64,000 bases of DNA from Aquimonas sp. (GTDB lineage: Bacteria; Pseudomonadota; Gammaproteobacteria; Xanthomonadales; Xanthomonadaceae). A model generated the notes under the pieces. It searched no databases, was not told the DNA's origin, and worked only from the letters and a program-made list of their open reading frames with translations. Each line of letters opens with the position of its first letter. Position 1 is the stretch's first letter. Positions 7,168 to 16,925 of the stretch are shown here, one piece after another. The stretch is taken from NCBI GenBank assembly GCA_022241605.1, contig JAKOMQ010000011.1:1-64000 (forward strand), written 5' to 3'. Both the position numbers and the translations under genes were made by a program.

Positions 7168-9015
7168 TCAGCGCCCCCGCAGAAAGAGTTTGTCGAGCTC
7201 GGCCAGGCTGAGCTGGGTCCAGGTCGGACGGCCGTGATTGCACTGACCGCTGCGCTCGGTGGCCTCCATATCGCGCAGCAGGGCGTTCATCTCGGCCACG
7301 CCGAGCTGCCGATTGGCGCGCACCGAGGTGTGGCAGGCCAGCGTTGACAGCAGGGCATTGCCGGCCTCCTCGATGCGGCGGGTGCGGCCGTGCTCGGCCA
7401 GGTCGGAGAGCACGTCCAGCACCAGCTGGCGGGCATCTGCACCGGCCAGCAGCACCGGCACGCTGCGGATGCTTAGCGACTGCGGCCCGGTGCGCTGCAG
7501 TTCGATGCCGAGGGCGGCCAGCGGTTCGGTTTCGGCCTCGGCGAGGTCGGCCTCGCGCTCGCTCACCGCCAGCTCGATCGGCACCAGCAGCGGCTGACTG
7601 CGGATGCCCTCGCCTTCACGCTGGCCCTTCAGGCGCTCGTAGGTGATGCGCTCGTGCGCGGCATGCATGTCCACCAGCACCAGGCCGTGGGCGTTCTGCG
7701 CCAGCACGTAGACCCCGTGCAGCTGAGCCAGCGCGTAGCCCAGCGGCGGCGCCTGGCTGGGGTCTTCCTGCGGTAGCGCCGGTGCCGCTGCGCCACCGCC
7801 GCCGTAGAGCGTGGCGTAGGCGGCGATCTGCTCGCGCAGCGGCATGCCTACCTGCTGCGGGCGCTGGCCGAAGCCGGCCGACTGCAGGCCGTAGCCGGCG
7901 AAACCTGCGGCAGCCGGCCGCGCATCGCCGCTCATTGGCTGGGCTGCGTAGCCGGCGCCAGGCTCCGCGCCCACGCCGGCGGCGTGCGCCCCACCCTGCC
8001 CGGCTGCCAGCGCACCGGCGCGGGTGCCGGCCAGCGCCTCGTGCAGGCTGCGGAAGATGAAGTCGTGCACCAGCCGGCCGTCGCGGAAACGCACTTCGTG
8101 CTTGGCCGGATGCACGTTCACGTCCACCTTGCGCGGGTCGACCTCCAGAAACAGCACGAAGGCCGCGTGGCGGCCGTGGTAGAGCACGTCCGCATAGGCC
8201 TGCTTGACCGCGTGCGCCACCAGCCGATCCTTGACGTGGCGTCCGTTGACGAAAAAAAACTGCTGGTCGGCCTGGCTGCGCGACGCGGTGGGCAAACCAA
8301 CCCAGCCGTGCAGGCGAAGGCCCGCACCCTCGTGCTCGATGCGCAGCGCGCCGCGGGCGAAGTCCTCGCCCAGCGCCTCGGACAGGCGCCTGACCAGGCT
8401 GGCCTCGTCCGCGACCGGGCGGTAGTGCTTGCTGATCCGGCCGTTGTGCTTGAGCTTCAGCTCCACGCCCATGCGCGCCAGCGCCAGCGTGCGCACCAGG
8501 TCCTCGACATGGCCGTACTCGGTGCGCTCGGCGCGCAGGAACTTGCGCCGCGCCGGCACGCTGTAGAACAGGTCGCGCACCTCGATGGTGGTGCCCGGCG
8601 GATGCGCTGCCGGCTCCGGCGCGCGCAGGCGTCCACCCTCCACCTCGACCCGGGTTGCAGTGGCCTGCGCGAGCGGGCGGGAGGTGATGCTGAACTTCGA
8701 GACCGCGGCAATCGACGGCAGCGCCTCGCCGCGAAAGCCCAGCGTGCCGACCTGCTCCAGGTCTTCCAGCGAGGCGATCTTGCTGGTGGCGTGCCGCGAC
8801 AGCGCCAGCGGCAGCTCAAGCTCCGGGATGCCGCAGCCGTCATCGCGGACGCGAATCAGGCGGACGCCGCCCTCCTCCAGGTCGATCTCGACCCTTGAGG
8901 CGCCGGCATCGATGGCGTTTTCCATCAGCTCCTTGACCACCGAGGCCGGGCGTTCCACCACCTCGCCGGCGGCAATCTGGTTGATCAGGGTGTCGGGCAG
9001 CAGCTGGATGGGCAC
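7168..9015 (-). CDS. mutL: DNA mismatch repair protein MutL
   Basis: The protein carries the GHKL ATPase motifs in order: [20 protein letters not shown] (N-box region), [27 protein letters not shown], and [20 protein letters not shown] with GFRGEAL. A proline- and alanine-rich linker (about 330-430) leads to the C-terminal dimerisation domain, with [16 protein letters not shown] and the closing [20 protein letters not shown]. MutL couples MutS mismatch recognition to strand removal. I chose the GTG at 9013-9015 ([10 protein letters not shown]), which matches the usual family N-terminus; an ATG 72 bases further upstream would add residues lacking family similarity. The length from GTG is 615, normal for the family. 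Confidence 0.95.
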   Translation of the reverse strand: MPIQLLPDTLINQIAAGEVVERPASVVKELMENAIDAGASRVEIDLEEGGVRLIRVRDDGCGIPELELPLALSRHATSKIASLEDLEQVGTLGFRGEALPSIAAVSKFSITSRPLAQATATRVEVEGGRLRAPEPAAHPPGTTIEVRDLFYSVPARRKFLRAERTEYGHVEDLVRTLALARMGVELKLKHNGRISKHYRPVADEASLVRRLSEALGEDFARGALRIEHEGAGLRLHGWVGLPTASRSQADQQFFFVNGRHVKDRLVAHAVKQAYADVLYHGRHAAFVLFLEVDPRKVDVNVHPAKHEVRFRDGRLVHDFIFRSLHEALAGTRAGALAAGQGGAHAAGVGAEPGAGYAAQPMSGDARPAAAGFAGYGLQSAGFGQRPQQVGMPLREQIAAYATLYGGGGAAAPALPQEDPSQAPPLGYALAQLHGVYVLAQNAHGLVLVDMHAAHERITYERLKGQREGEGIRSQPLLVPIELAVSEREADLAEAETEPLAALGIELQRTGPQSLSIRSVPVLLAGADARQLVLDVLSDLAEHGRTRRIEEAGNALLSTLACHTSVRANRQLGVAEMNALLRDMEATERSGQCNHGRPTWTQLSLAELDKLFLRGR

Positions 9016-9195
9016 GGGAACGCGAGGGACCAAGGCAGGATCTTCCGGCCATGATACCCGTGGCACTGCGCGCGACAGCGGCCGCATCGACCCTGACCTG
9101 CATACGTATGCCTGTCCATCCGCGGCGCAGGGGCCCCACGCGGAGCGCGGCTGCCGCTAGTCTTGCGGCCCACGCCTCGCCTGAATCCGCATCCC

Positions 9196-10182
9196 ATGAT
9201 CCACGCCCTGGCCGCCGACATCGGCGGCACCAATGCCCGCCTCGCCTGGGTGGATGTGCCGGCCGATGCTGCCAGCATGCCTAGTGTCCTCGCCGCGCAG
9301 ACCTATCGCTGTGCGGATTTTCCCGGCCTTGCGGAGATCCTGCAGCGCTTCCTCGCCGACCACCCGGGACAGCCCCAGGCGCTTGCGCTGGCGGTAGCCG
9401 GGCTGCGCCATGCCGATGAAATCCTCAACCAGAACCTGCCGTGGCGGCTGCCGCTGGCGCCTATCCGGGCCTTGGCGGGCAGCGCACCGCTGTATCTGAG
9501 CAATGATTTCGAAGCCCTGGCCCGCGCCACCCGCTGGCTTGCAGCCGAAGCCGGCACCCTGCTGTACGGGCCCTCGGCGGCTCGTGCTGCCGCGGCGCCC
9601 GTCGTGGTGCTGGGCCCCGGCACGGGCCTGGGCGCGGCGCTGCGCGTGCCTGCGGGCCGGGACGAAGTCGTGGTGCCCACCGAAGGTGGACAGGCGGCCT
9701 TTGCGCCCGGCAACGCCCTCGAGGACGCGCTGCTGGCGCATCTGCGCGCGCGCAGCGAACACGTCTGTGCCGAGGCCCTGCTGTCGGGTCCGGGCCTGCT
9801 CAATCTCTACCGCGCCCTGGCCGAGCTGGAGGGCGTGCGCGCCAGTGCGGATACGCCAGAAGCCGTGGGCAGGGCCGCCGTCGACGGCAGCGACCCGCTG
9901 GCACGGCGCGCGGCCGAGGTGTTCTGGGCAGCACTGGCCGGCGCCTGCGGCAATGCCGTGCTTGCGCTGGGCGCCTACGGCGGCGTGCTGCTGGCCGGCG
10001 GCATCCTGCCGCGGCTGATGCCCTGCTTCGATGCCGACGCCTTTGCCGCCCGCTTCATCGGCAAAGGCTCGCTGCAGCCGGTCTTGGAAAGAGTGCCCGT
10101 GCGCCTGATCGAACACGGCCAGCTGGGCATCGTGGGCGCGGCCATGGCGGTCAGCTCGGGGACGGTGCCACCGGCAGGCTGA
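9196..10182 (+). CDS. glk: Glucokinase
   Basis: The 328-residue product begins MIHALAADIGGTNARLAWVD, the phosphate-binding loop of bacterial glucokinases. It also carries YLSNDFEALARA, VVLGPGTGLGAALRV (about 136-150), VVPTEGGQAAFAP and the C-terminal VLLAGGILPRL. It phosphorylates glucose to glucose-6-phosphate with ATP in the cytoplasm. The ATG at 9196 is used because family proteins start directly at the ADIGGTN strand. It diverges from mutL. Its last 32 bases overlap the 3' end of the convergent acyl-CoA synthetase gene. Confidence 0.93.
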   Translation: MIHALAADIGGTNARLAWVDVPADAASMPSVLAAQTYRCADFPGLAEILQRFLADHPGQPQALALAVAGLRHADEILNQNLPWRLPLAPIRALAGSAPLYLSNDFEALARATRWLAAEAGTLLYGPSAARAAAAPVVVLGPGTGLGAALRVPAGRDEVVVPTEGGQAAFAPGNALEDALLAHLRARSEHVCAEALLSGPGLLNLYRALAELEGVRASADTPEAVGRAAVDGSDPLARRAAEVFWAALAGACGNAVLALGAYGGVLLAGGILPRLMPCFDADAFAARFIGKGSLQPVLERVPVRLIEHGQLGIVGAAMAVSSGTVPPAG

Positions 10183-12865
10183 CCAGCATGATGCCCGGCT
10201 CTTCCGAATCAGCCACCACCCGGAAGCCGAGCTGGCGACACATGTCCAGCATGCTGCTGTTCTCGCGCAGCACCTGACCGCTGATGCGCGCCACGCCCAG
10301 CCGCGCGGCGGCGTCAATCAGCCGCTCCATCAGCGCCCATCCGAGGCCTTGGCCCTTCAGGTCCGAACGCAGCAGCACGGCGTACTCGCCTTCTTCCAGC
10401 TCCGGATCCGCATGCAGCTGGGCAATGCCCAACACCTCGTCGGCGGCGTCCACTGCCAGCAGCACCACCACCCGCGCGTAGTCGATCTGGGTCAGCCGGG
10501 CGATGAAGGCTTGGCTGATCGATTTGACCGGCGAAAAGTAACGCTGTCGCAGGTCTTCGGGTGAAACTTCGGCAAAGAACCGGCGCAGCTGCGCTTCGTC
10601 CTCCGGCTGTACGGGACGCACTCGGCACTGCAGACCGCGCGCGGTGGTCAGCGCCGCCTCCAGCTGCTTGGGGTAAGGCGCAATCGCCAGCCTAGGGTTG
10701 CCCAGCAGACCGGACACAGGCGCAGGCGCCACGTCCACCAGCACGCGCGCATCCACCGCCACCGCGCCGTGTTCGTCGACCAGCAGCGGGTTCAGGTCGA
10801 GCTCGCGCACTTCCGGCAGGTCACTGGCCAGCTGCGACAGCTTGACCAGGGTCAGCGCGAGCGCCTCGCGGTCGGCCGCGGGCAGGTGCCGATAGGCAGC
10901 TAGGCGACGCGCCACGCGGGTGCGGTCGATCAGGTCCTGGGCCAGGTTCAGGTGCAGCGGCGGCAGCGCGAGCGCCGTGTCCTGCTCGACCTCTACCGCC
11001 ACGCCTCCGGCACCAAACAGGATCACCGGCCCGAACAGGGCGTCATCAGCGATGCCGGCGATCAGCTCGCGCGCATTCGGCCGCTCCACCATGGGCTGCA
11101 CCATCAGGCCATCGATGTGCGCCTCGGGCATGCGTGCCCGCACGCGCAGCAACATGTCGTGGGCCTCCTGACGCAGGCGGTCCTCGCTGTCGATCTTGAG
11201 CACCACGCCGCCGACGTCGGACTTGTGCGCGATATCCGGCGAGACGATCTTCAGCACCATGCGCTGTCCGGCCTCGAACCATGGCCTTGCCGCCTGCACC
11301 GCCGACTCCGCATCCGGCACGATCGCCATCGGCACGCAGGGAATGTCATAGGCCTGCAGCAGGGCCTGCACCTCGGCCGCGCCCAGCCAGCGACGCCCCG
11401 TGCCGGGCGCTTCGGCCAGCACCTGCCGTGCGCGCTCGGGATCGGGTTGGAAATCCGCCGGCATCGAAGGCGGCGTGGCCAGCAGCTGGGCCTGGGCCTC
11501 GGTGTGGCGATGCAGGTGCACAAAGCCACGCACGGCGCCGGTCAGCGTGCGATAGGTCGGGATACCGGCGGCCTGCAGATGCTCGCGGGCCTGCTCCTCC
11601 TGCGCCAGCCAGCAGGCCAGCACCGGCTTGTGCGCCGCGAGGTCGCTTGCATCGGACCGACGCTGGGCCAGATGCAGACTGACGCCCTCCGCGATCTCGA
11701 CGGGCGCCGCCAGCGCAGTCGGCACGTGCACCACGAATACAGCGTCGACTTCTGGCGCCTCCAGCAGCGCATCCAGCGCATCGGTATAGCGCTGCACGCC
11801 AGCGTCGCCGACGATGTCGACCGGATTGCTGTGCGACCAGGTCGATGGCAGCACTTCATCCAGACGGGCCAGAGTTTTGGTGGACAGCTCGGCGCTCTCG
11901 CCGCCGAGGTCGATCAGCCTGTCCACGGCGAGGATGCCAACGCCGCCACCATTGGTGAGGATGGCCAAGCGCCGGCCCGCACAGGGCCGCACCCGTGCCA
12001 GCGTATTGGCGGCGGCGAACAGCTCCTCCATGTCATTGACGCGCAGCAGGCCGGCGCGGCGCAGGGCCGCGTCGAACACCGCATCGCTGCCGGCCAGCGC
12101 GCCGGTGTGGGACGCCGCCGCGCGGGCGCCCGCCTCATGTCGGCCCGCCTTGATGACGATCACCGGCTTGGCGCGGGCCGCGGCGCGCGCCGCTGACATG
12201 AAGCGGCGCACGTCGCGCACCGACTCCATGTAGATCAGGATCGCGCGGGTGGCGGGATCGGTGGCGAAGTAATCCAGCAGCTCGCCGACATCGACATCGG
12301 CCATGTCGCCCAGGGAGACGATCCCGGTGAAGCCGATGCTGCGCTGGTTGGCCCATTCCACCAGCGTGGTGACCACCGCGCCGCTTTGCGCCAGCAGCGC
12401 GAGATCCCCCGGCAGCGCCGGCGCCGCCGCAAAGCTGGCGTTGACCTGCGCATGCGGGCTGAGGATGCCCAGGCAGTTCGGCCCGACCAGGCGCAGGCCG
12501 TGCCGGCGCGCGGCGAGATGGGCCTTTTCCCGCAGCGAGCCCGGCCCCTGGCCAAGGCCAGCGGTGATCACCACCGCCGCCTTGACGCCGACCTCGCCGG
12601 CCTCTTCGATCACTTCGGGCACCAGCTCCGGCGGCACTGTGACCACCACCAGCTCCGGCACCGGATGCAGCTCGGCGACGCTGCGAGCGGTGCGGATGCC
12701 ATCGATGCTCGGGTATTTGGGGCTGACTACGTCCAAGGGGCCGGCAAAGCCACCGGCGCGCAGGTTGCGGGCGATCACCCGCCCCAGGCTGCGCGGCTTG
12801 GTGCTGGCACCGATCACGGCGATCGCGGCAGGCTTGAACAGCGCGTCCAGCGCGTCTCGACTCAT
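10151..12865 (-). CDS. Fused NDP-forming acyl-CoA synthetase and GNAT acetyltransferase (Pat/AcdA-like)
   Basis: This 904-residue protein has a CoA-binding Rossmann domain (1-130: AIAVIGASTKPRSLGRVIAR), a succinyl-CoA-ligase-like region with GLRLVGPNCLGI and RAAASHTGALAGSDAVFDAA, and an ATP-grasp domain (about 490-710: RMVLKIVSPDIAHKSDVGGV). A C-terminal GNAT domain (about 750-900) carries the acetyl-CoA loop RSDLKGQGLGWAL. The family includes the protein acetyltransferases Pat/PatZ, whose synthetase part is inactive, and true ADP-forming acyl-CoA synthetases. Here the phospho-histidine motif SHTG is kept, so the ligase part may work. ATG 12865 is preferred to one 57 bases earlier because domain similarity begins there. 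Confidence 0.88.
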   Translation of the reverse strand: MSRDALDALFKPAAIAVIGASTKPRSLGRVIARNLRAGGFAGPLDVVSPKYPSIDGIRTARSVAELHPVPELVVVTVPPELVPEVIEEAGEVGVKAAVVITAGLGQGPGSLREKAHLAARRHGLRLVGPNCLGILSPHAQVNASFAAAPALPGDLALLAQSGAVVTTLVEWANQRSIGFTGIVSLGDMADVDVGELLDYFATDPATRAILIYMESVRDVRRFMSAARAAARAKPVIVIKAGRHEAGARAAASHTGALAGSDAVFDAALRRAGLLRVNDMEELFAAANTLARVRPCAGRRLAILTNGGGVGILAVDRLIDLGGESAELSTKTLARLDEVLPSTWSHSNPVDIVGDAGVQRYTDALDALLEAPEVDAVFVVHVPTALAAPVEIAEGVSLHLAQRRSDASDLAAHKPVLACWLAQEEQAREHLQAAGIPTYRTLTGAVRGFVHLHRHTEAQAQLLATPPSMPADFQPDPERARQVLAEAPGTGRRWLGAAEVQALLQAYDIPCVPMAIVPDAESAVQAARPWFEAGQRMVLKIVSPDIAHKSDVGGVVLKIDSEDRLRQEAHDMLLRVRARMPEAHIDGLMVQPMVERPNARELIAGIADDALFGPVILFGAGGVAVEVEQDTALALPPLHLNLAQDLIDRTRVARRLAAYRHLPAADREALALTLVKLSQLASDLPEVRELDLNPLLVDEHGAVAVDARVLVDVAPAPVSGLLGNPRLAIAPYPKQLEAALTTARGLQCRVRPVQPEDEAQLRRFFAEVSPEDLRQRYFSPVKSISQAFIARLTQIDYARVVVLLAVDAADEVLGIAQLHADPELEEGEYAVLLRSDLKGQGLGWALMERLIDAAARLGVARISGQVLRENSSMLDMCRQLGFRVVADSEEPGIMLVSLPVAPSPS

Positions 12866-12956
12866 GGGTCTTGCTCCGTGGATACAACGCGAATGCGGGC
12901 GAATTCTGACAGTGCAGAACACGACCCAGCGTGAGGTGGCTCAAAACAGGCGCGGC

Positions 12957-13346
12957 TCAAGCCTCCGGACGACGCCACAGCCACACCGCCACCGTGGCCA
13001 TGCAGGCACTGGCCAGCAGCCAGGCAGGCAGCGGCGCCACCAGCAGCAGGATCAGCGAGCACAGCGTCATCATCATGACCGCCATGCGCTTGGCGCGGCG
13101 ACTGACCGCGCCATTGGCCTCCCAGTCGTGCAGCGCGGGTCCAAAGCTTGGATGCTGCTCCAGCCAGCGCCGCAGGCGCGGGCTGCCGCGCGCTGCACAG
13201 CCTGCCGCCAGCAACATGAACGGGACCGTTGGCAACCCCGGCAGCAGCACCCCGAGCAGGCCCAGCCCGAAGGCGATCCAGGCCGCCAGCCACCACAGCC
13301 AGCGCAGCGAGCCCCGCGCGGCGCGCGGATCCTCAGCCGGCACCAC
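12957..13346 (-). CDS. DUF454 (YbaN-like) inner-membrane protein
   Basis: This 129-residue protein has three or four hydrophobic segments: WLWWLAAWIAFGLGLLGVLL, then TVPFMLLAAGC, and a C-terminal pair MMMTLCSLILLLVAPLPAWL and SACMATVAVWLW. The motif GVLLPGLPTVPFMLLAAGCA followed by SPRLRRWLEQHPSFGP is the DUF454/YbaN signature. Function is unknown. I chose the GTG at 13344-13346, preceded by GAGG at six bases and overlapping the end of the cation-efflux gene by about a dozen bases. An ATG at 13403 would also be in frame. It is the last gene of a leftward operon with the efflux protein and the stress protein. Confidence 0.8.
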   Translation of the reverse strand: MVPAEDPRAARGSLRWLWWLAAWIAFGLGLLGVLLPGLPTVPFMLLAAGCAARGSPRLRRWLEQHPSFGPALHDWEANGAVSRRAKRMAVMMMTLCSLILLLVAPLPAWLLASACMATVAVWLWRRPEA

Positions 13347-14304
13347 GCGAAGCCTCGTCCGACGCAGTCGTCGACGCGCAAGCGGTGGCGCATACCACCC
13401 CATCCAGCTGCACCGTCACGTGGTCGATGGCGTAGCGCGCATGCAGCAGCGCGCGTACCGCAAGGATGGCCGCGTCCGGCGAGTCGCCGGCCAGCACGGC
13501 ATGCAGGGTGGCGACGCGGCTGCCGCCGGTCAGCTGCCAGACGTGCACGTGATGCACCTCGCGCACGGCCGGCACCGCGTGCTCGACGCTGCGCGCCAGC
13601 TCGTCGAGGTCGATGCCGTCCGGCACGCCCTCGAGCAGGATGTGCGCAGCCCGCCGCAACAGGGCGATCGCAGCCCGCAGGATCAACAGGCTGACCAGCA
13701 GCGAGGCCACGGCGTCGGCCCACAGCCAGTCCAGATAGCGCACCGCCAGCGCCGCCGTAATTGCCGCCACCGAGCCCAGCAGATCCCCCAGCACGTGCAG
13801 GAAGGCCGCGGCGGCATTGACGTCCTCGCGGTCATGTCGGCCCAATACGGCCAGCACGCAAAGGTTCACGCACAGGCCCAGCACGGCTACCGCCAGCATG
13901 GTGCCGGACAGGATCGGCGTCGGCGCGAACAGGCGACCGATGGCGGCAAAGGCGATCCAGCTCACCAGAGCGATCTGCAGCAGGGCATTGGTATAGCCGA
14001 CCAGCACTTCCAGCCGCGCGTAGCCAAAGCTGCGGCGTGCGTCCGCCGGCCGCTGCGCCAGCTTGGCGCCGAGGAAAGCAAACAGCAGCGCGAATGAATC
14101 CACCAGCATGTGGCCAGCGTCGGCCAGCAGGGCCAGTGAGCCCGACACCAGGCCACCCACCGCTTCCGCCACCATCGTGGTGGACGTGAGCAGAAAGGCG
14201 ATGCGCAGGCGGCCAAGCCGGCGCGGGTCGCGCAAGAAGCGCGCACCGTGATCGTGGTGGTGCTCGTCGGTATAGGGGTCCGGCAAACCGGTTGGCGCCG
14301 ACAT
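13333..14304 (-). CDS. Cation diffusion facilitator (CDF) metal efflux protein
   Basis: The 323-residue protein has a histidine-rich N-terminus (DEHHHDHG), six membrane segments and the CDF metal site in helices 2 and 5: LALLADAGHMLVDSFALLFA (H and D of HxxxD) and AAAFLHVLGDLLGSVAAI. A cytoplasmic C-terminal domain follows with VREVHHVHVWQLTGG. Such proteins export Zn(II), Co(II) or Cd(II) in exchange for protons. The ATG shares one base with the stop of the universal-stress gene upstream (TGATG), so translation is coupled. Metal specificity cannot be read with certainty; the H/D site pattern is that of Zn transporters. Confidence 0.92.
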   Translation of the reverse strand: MSAPTGLPDPYTDEHHHDHGARFLRDPRRLGRLRIAFLLTSTTMVAEAVGGLVSGSLALLADAGHMLVDSFALLFAFLGAKLAQRPADARRSFGYARLEVLVGYTNALLQIALVSWIAFAAIGRLFAPTPILSGTMLAVAVLGLCVNLCVLAVLGRHDREDVNAAAAFLHVLGDLLGSVAAITAALAVRYLDWLWADAVASLLVSLLILRAAIALLRRAAHILLEGVPDGIDLDELARSVEHAVPAVREVHHVHVWQLTGGSRVATLHAVLAGDSPDAAILAVRALLHARYAIDHVTVQLDGVVCATACASTTASDEASRGAG

Positions 14305-15245
14305 CAGGGAAGCGCCGGCAGCAGCCCCGCCTCGCTGCCGGACAGCCGCACCAGCAGTACATCGCAGGGCGCTTCCGCCAGTGCATGCAGGCCCAGGCTG
14401 CCCAGCAGGCCAGCCTCCAAGCGCGAGCCGCCCAAGGCCCCCAGCGCAATCAGCTCCGCCTGCTCGGACTTGGCCACTTCCAGCAGACAGGTGGACGGCC
14501 TTCCTTCGCGCAGCATGGGCACCAGTGCCCGCTCGCGGCCGATCGAGAGCTCCGCTGCGAGCGACTCCAGCGCGTGGCGTGCATCGACGGCAGCCTCTCG
14601 TGCGAGCGCATCGCGTGCGGTTTCGCTCGCCTTCGGCAGGGGCAGCCAAGACGCGGGCGGCGGCGCCAGCATATGCAGCAGCTGATGTCGGGCCAGCGGC
14701 GCCAGCTTGAGAGCGGTGCGCACTGCGTGCAGGGCCTGCGGCGAAAAGTCGGTCGCATCAAGCACCCGCTGCCAGGCCGCTCCGGCCGGCTGGCGCACGG
14801 CCAAAAGCGGCCCGGGCCAACGCTGAAGGCAACGGTGCAGCTCACTGCCAAGCCGCAGCGGCAGTTCGGGCAGGGCGCCCTCGCCGCGCGCGCCCATCAC
14901 CAGCAGGTCCGCTCCGGCCAATGGCGCCATGTCCAGCTGCATATGCAGACGGCCCGGCAGGACGGACACCTGCACGCTGGCGACGCCGGCATCGCGCGCC
15001 TGCCGTGCCAGCGGCTCCAGCAGGGCATGGGCGGCGTCCACGTAGACCTGCTCGTCAAGCGCATGGCGAAGGTCGGCGCGCGGCCCCTCACGCCACGAGG
15101 GCAGCGCCAGCGCGTGCACCAGGCTCAAGCCTGCGGAGTGCTCCACGGCCAGTGTGATCGCACGATCGAGCGCAAGCGCTGCGCCCGGGGAGAAATCCGT
15201 GGCCACGGCGATGTGGGCAGGTGGTCGCAGGGCAGGCATGTTCAT
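14304..15245 (-). CDS. Tandem universal stress protein (two UspA domains)
   Basis: A 313-residue protein made of two UspA folds. The first (about 8-150) has IAVATDFSPGAALALDRAIT and LLVMGARGEGALPE; the second (about 160-310) has VLDATDFSPQALHAVRTALK and LIALGALGGSRLEAGLLGSL. Proteins with two Usp domains act in the cytoplasm in stress or dormancy and may bind ATP; the G-x2-G-x9-G(S) nucleotide signature is only partly kept here. The start at 15245 is used because GGAGA lies six bases before it; ATGs two codons downstream and four upstream are alternatives. It is the first gene of the operon with the efflux protein and the DUF454 protein. Confidence 0.85.
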   Translation of the reverse strand: MNMPALRPPAHIAVATDFSPGAALALDRAITLAVEHSAGLSLVHALALPSWREGPRADLRHALDEQVYVDAAHALLEPLARQARDAGVASVQVSVLPGRLHMQLDMAPLAGADLLVMGARGEGALPELPLRLGSELHRCLQRWPGPLLAVRQPAGAAWQRVLDATDFSPQALHAVRTALKLAPLARHQLLHMLAPPPASWLPLPKASETARDALAREAAVDARHALESLAAELSIGRERALVPMLREGRPSTCLLEVAKSEQAELIALGALGGSRLEAGLLGSLGLHALAEAPCDVLLVRLSGSEAGLLPALP

Positions 15246-15392
15246 GGAGCTCTCCAAGTCTCAGGATCGGCGACGCCGATTGTGCGCCTCAGGCACGCTT
15301 TGAGGCTGCTGCAACAACACTGCCATATTGCGGAAACATGACCCCGGGCGCAGGCTGCTATCGTCCGCTGGTTTTCCCCTGGGTCGTCTCGC

Positions 15393-16916
15393 GTGGCGCT
15401 CGAACTTGAACTCAAGCTCTGCGGCAGCCCTGCCGCACTGCGCAGCCTGCTGAAAGGGCCGCTGCTGCCCACGATTGCGTTGGGCCCGCTGCGGCGCCAG
15501 AACCTGCTGAGCACCTACTACGACTCGCCGGCACTCGAGCTGACCCGGGCCGGCGGTGCACTGCGGCTGCGCAAGCACGGCCGGCGCTGGCTGCAAACGC
15601 TGAAGCTGCGCGGCAGCGGCGGCGCGGGCCTGTCCGCCCGCGAGGAAATCGAGCTCCCGGCGCCGGCTGCCGCGCTCGACCTGGTCGCCCTGCAGGCCGC
15701 GCTTGCGACATCGTCAAGCTTGGTGCTGCCGGCACTGGTCCAGCCTCTGTTCACTACGCGCTTCGCCCGCACCACGCTGGAGGTCCGGCTGCCCGGCGGC
15801 GGCCGCGCCGAGCTGGCCTTCGACATCGGCACCATCGATGCCGGCGAGCAGTCCGAAGCGCTAAGCGAGATCGAGATAGAGCTGCTCGAAGGCGCGCCCT
15901 TCGAGGTGTTCGCGCTAGGCCGCCAACTGCTGGCCGAAACGGAGCTGCGGGTCGGCAATCGAAGCAAGGCCGAGCGCGGTTTCGCGCTGCTGGCGCCGCT
16001 GCCTGCGGCGGCGCAGTACGCGTCCGCCGTGGAGCTCGATGGCGCGGATGCGGCCCAACTCGGCGCAGCGCGCCTGCTGGGCGAAGCGCTGGGCCAGCTG
16101 GAGGGCAACGAGGCGGGTCTCATGCAGGGCGGAGATCCCGAGTTCATCCATCAGGCACGGGTCGCGATGCGGCGGCTGCGCGCGCTGCTGCGCCTGTTCG
16201 CTCCGCTGCTGGCGGACGGCACTCTCGACTCGCTCAAAGCCGAGCTGCGCACGGTAGCCCAAGGGCTGGGCCGCTGCCGCGACCTCGACGTGTTGTGCGC
16301 TGAAACCCTGCCGCGACTGCAGGCCGGCCTCGTGGCCGAGTCCGCCCCAACACTTCTACCGCTGATCGAGGCGGCTCTGGCGGCACGCGTGGAGGCGAGG
16401 TCGGCCGCACGCAGCGAGCTTCAGAAGCGCGCCTACACCGACCTCAAGCTCGGCTTGGGTGAGCTGATCGCGCGGCTCGCCGATCGCAGCCAGTGGCCAT
16501 CGGAGACGACGTCGCTGGCCGAGTTCGCCAGCGCGCGCCTGCAGCGCGCTTCGCGGCGCCTGCAGGGCGCTCGCGATGTTCGCGAAGCGGTGCCTGCGGA
16601 AGCCGCGGTCGAACGCGTCGCTGCGACCCACGCCCTGCGCATCGAGGTCAAGAAGCTGCGCTATGCCTGCGAGGCTCTGGGCCCGATCTTCCCCGGCCGC
16701 CGCACCCGGCGTTACCAGCGCCGTCTGCAGCGCCTGCAGTCGCTGCTGGGCAGCTTCAACGACGCCGCCACGGCGCAGGGCATGGCCGCCGAGCTGCTGC
16801 CGTGCAGCGCTGCCACGGCCTCCGTCCAGGGCTATGCCGCGGCGCGGATGCTGGAGCTGATGGAGCAACTGCCCGCCGAGCTGGGGCGCTTTGATCGCTC
16901 GCGCATCTTCTGGTGA
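15393..16916 (+). CDS. CYTH-CHAD domain protein
   Basis: The 507-residue protein has an N-terminal CYTH (triphosphate tunnel) domain beginning with the defining ExExK motif in LELELKL (Glu4, Glu6, Lys8), then NLLSTYYDSPALELTRAGGA and alternating charged strands up to about 205. A CHAD domain (about 215-500) follows, rich in paired histidine and arginine motifs: FIHQARVAMRRLRALLRLFA and HALRIEVKKLRYACEAL. CYTH enzymes hydrolyse inorganic triphosphate or related compounds, and CHAD helices bind polyphosphate, so the fusion probably handles polyphosphate-like substrates. The start is GTG at 15393, directly before the motif. It stands alone. Confidence 0.9.
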   Translation: MALELELKLCGSPAALRSLLKGPLLPTIALGPLRRQNLLSTYYDSPALELTRAGGALRLRKHGRRWLQTLKLRGSGGAGLSAREEIELPAPAAALDLVALQAALATSSSLVLPALVQPLFTTRFARTTLEVRLPGGGRAELAFDIGTIDAGEQSEALSEIEIELLEGAPFEVFALGRQLLAETELRVGNRSKAERGFALLAPLPAAAQYASAVELDGADAAQLGAARLLGEALGQLEGNEAGLMQGGDPEFIHQARVAMRRLRALLRLFAPLLADGTLDSLKAELRTVAQGLGRCRDLDVLCAETLPRLQAGLVAESAPTLLPLIEAALAARVEARSAARSELQKRAYTDLKLGLGELIARLADRSQWPSETTSLAEFASARLQRASRRLQGARDVREAVPAEAAVERVAATHALRIEVKKLRYACEALGPIFPGRRTRRYQRRLQRLQSLLGSFNDAATAQGMAAELLPCSAATASVQGYAAARMLELMEQLPAELGRFDRSRIFW

Positions 16917-16925
16917 GGGCGGGCT

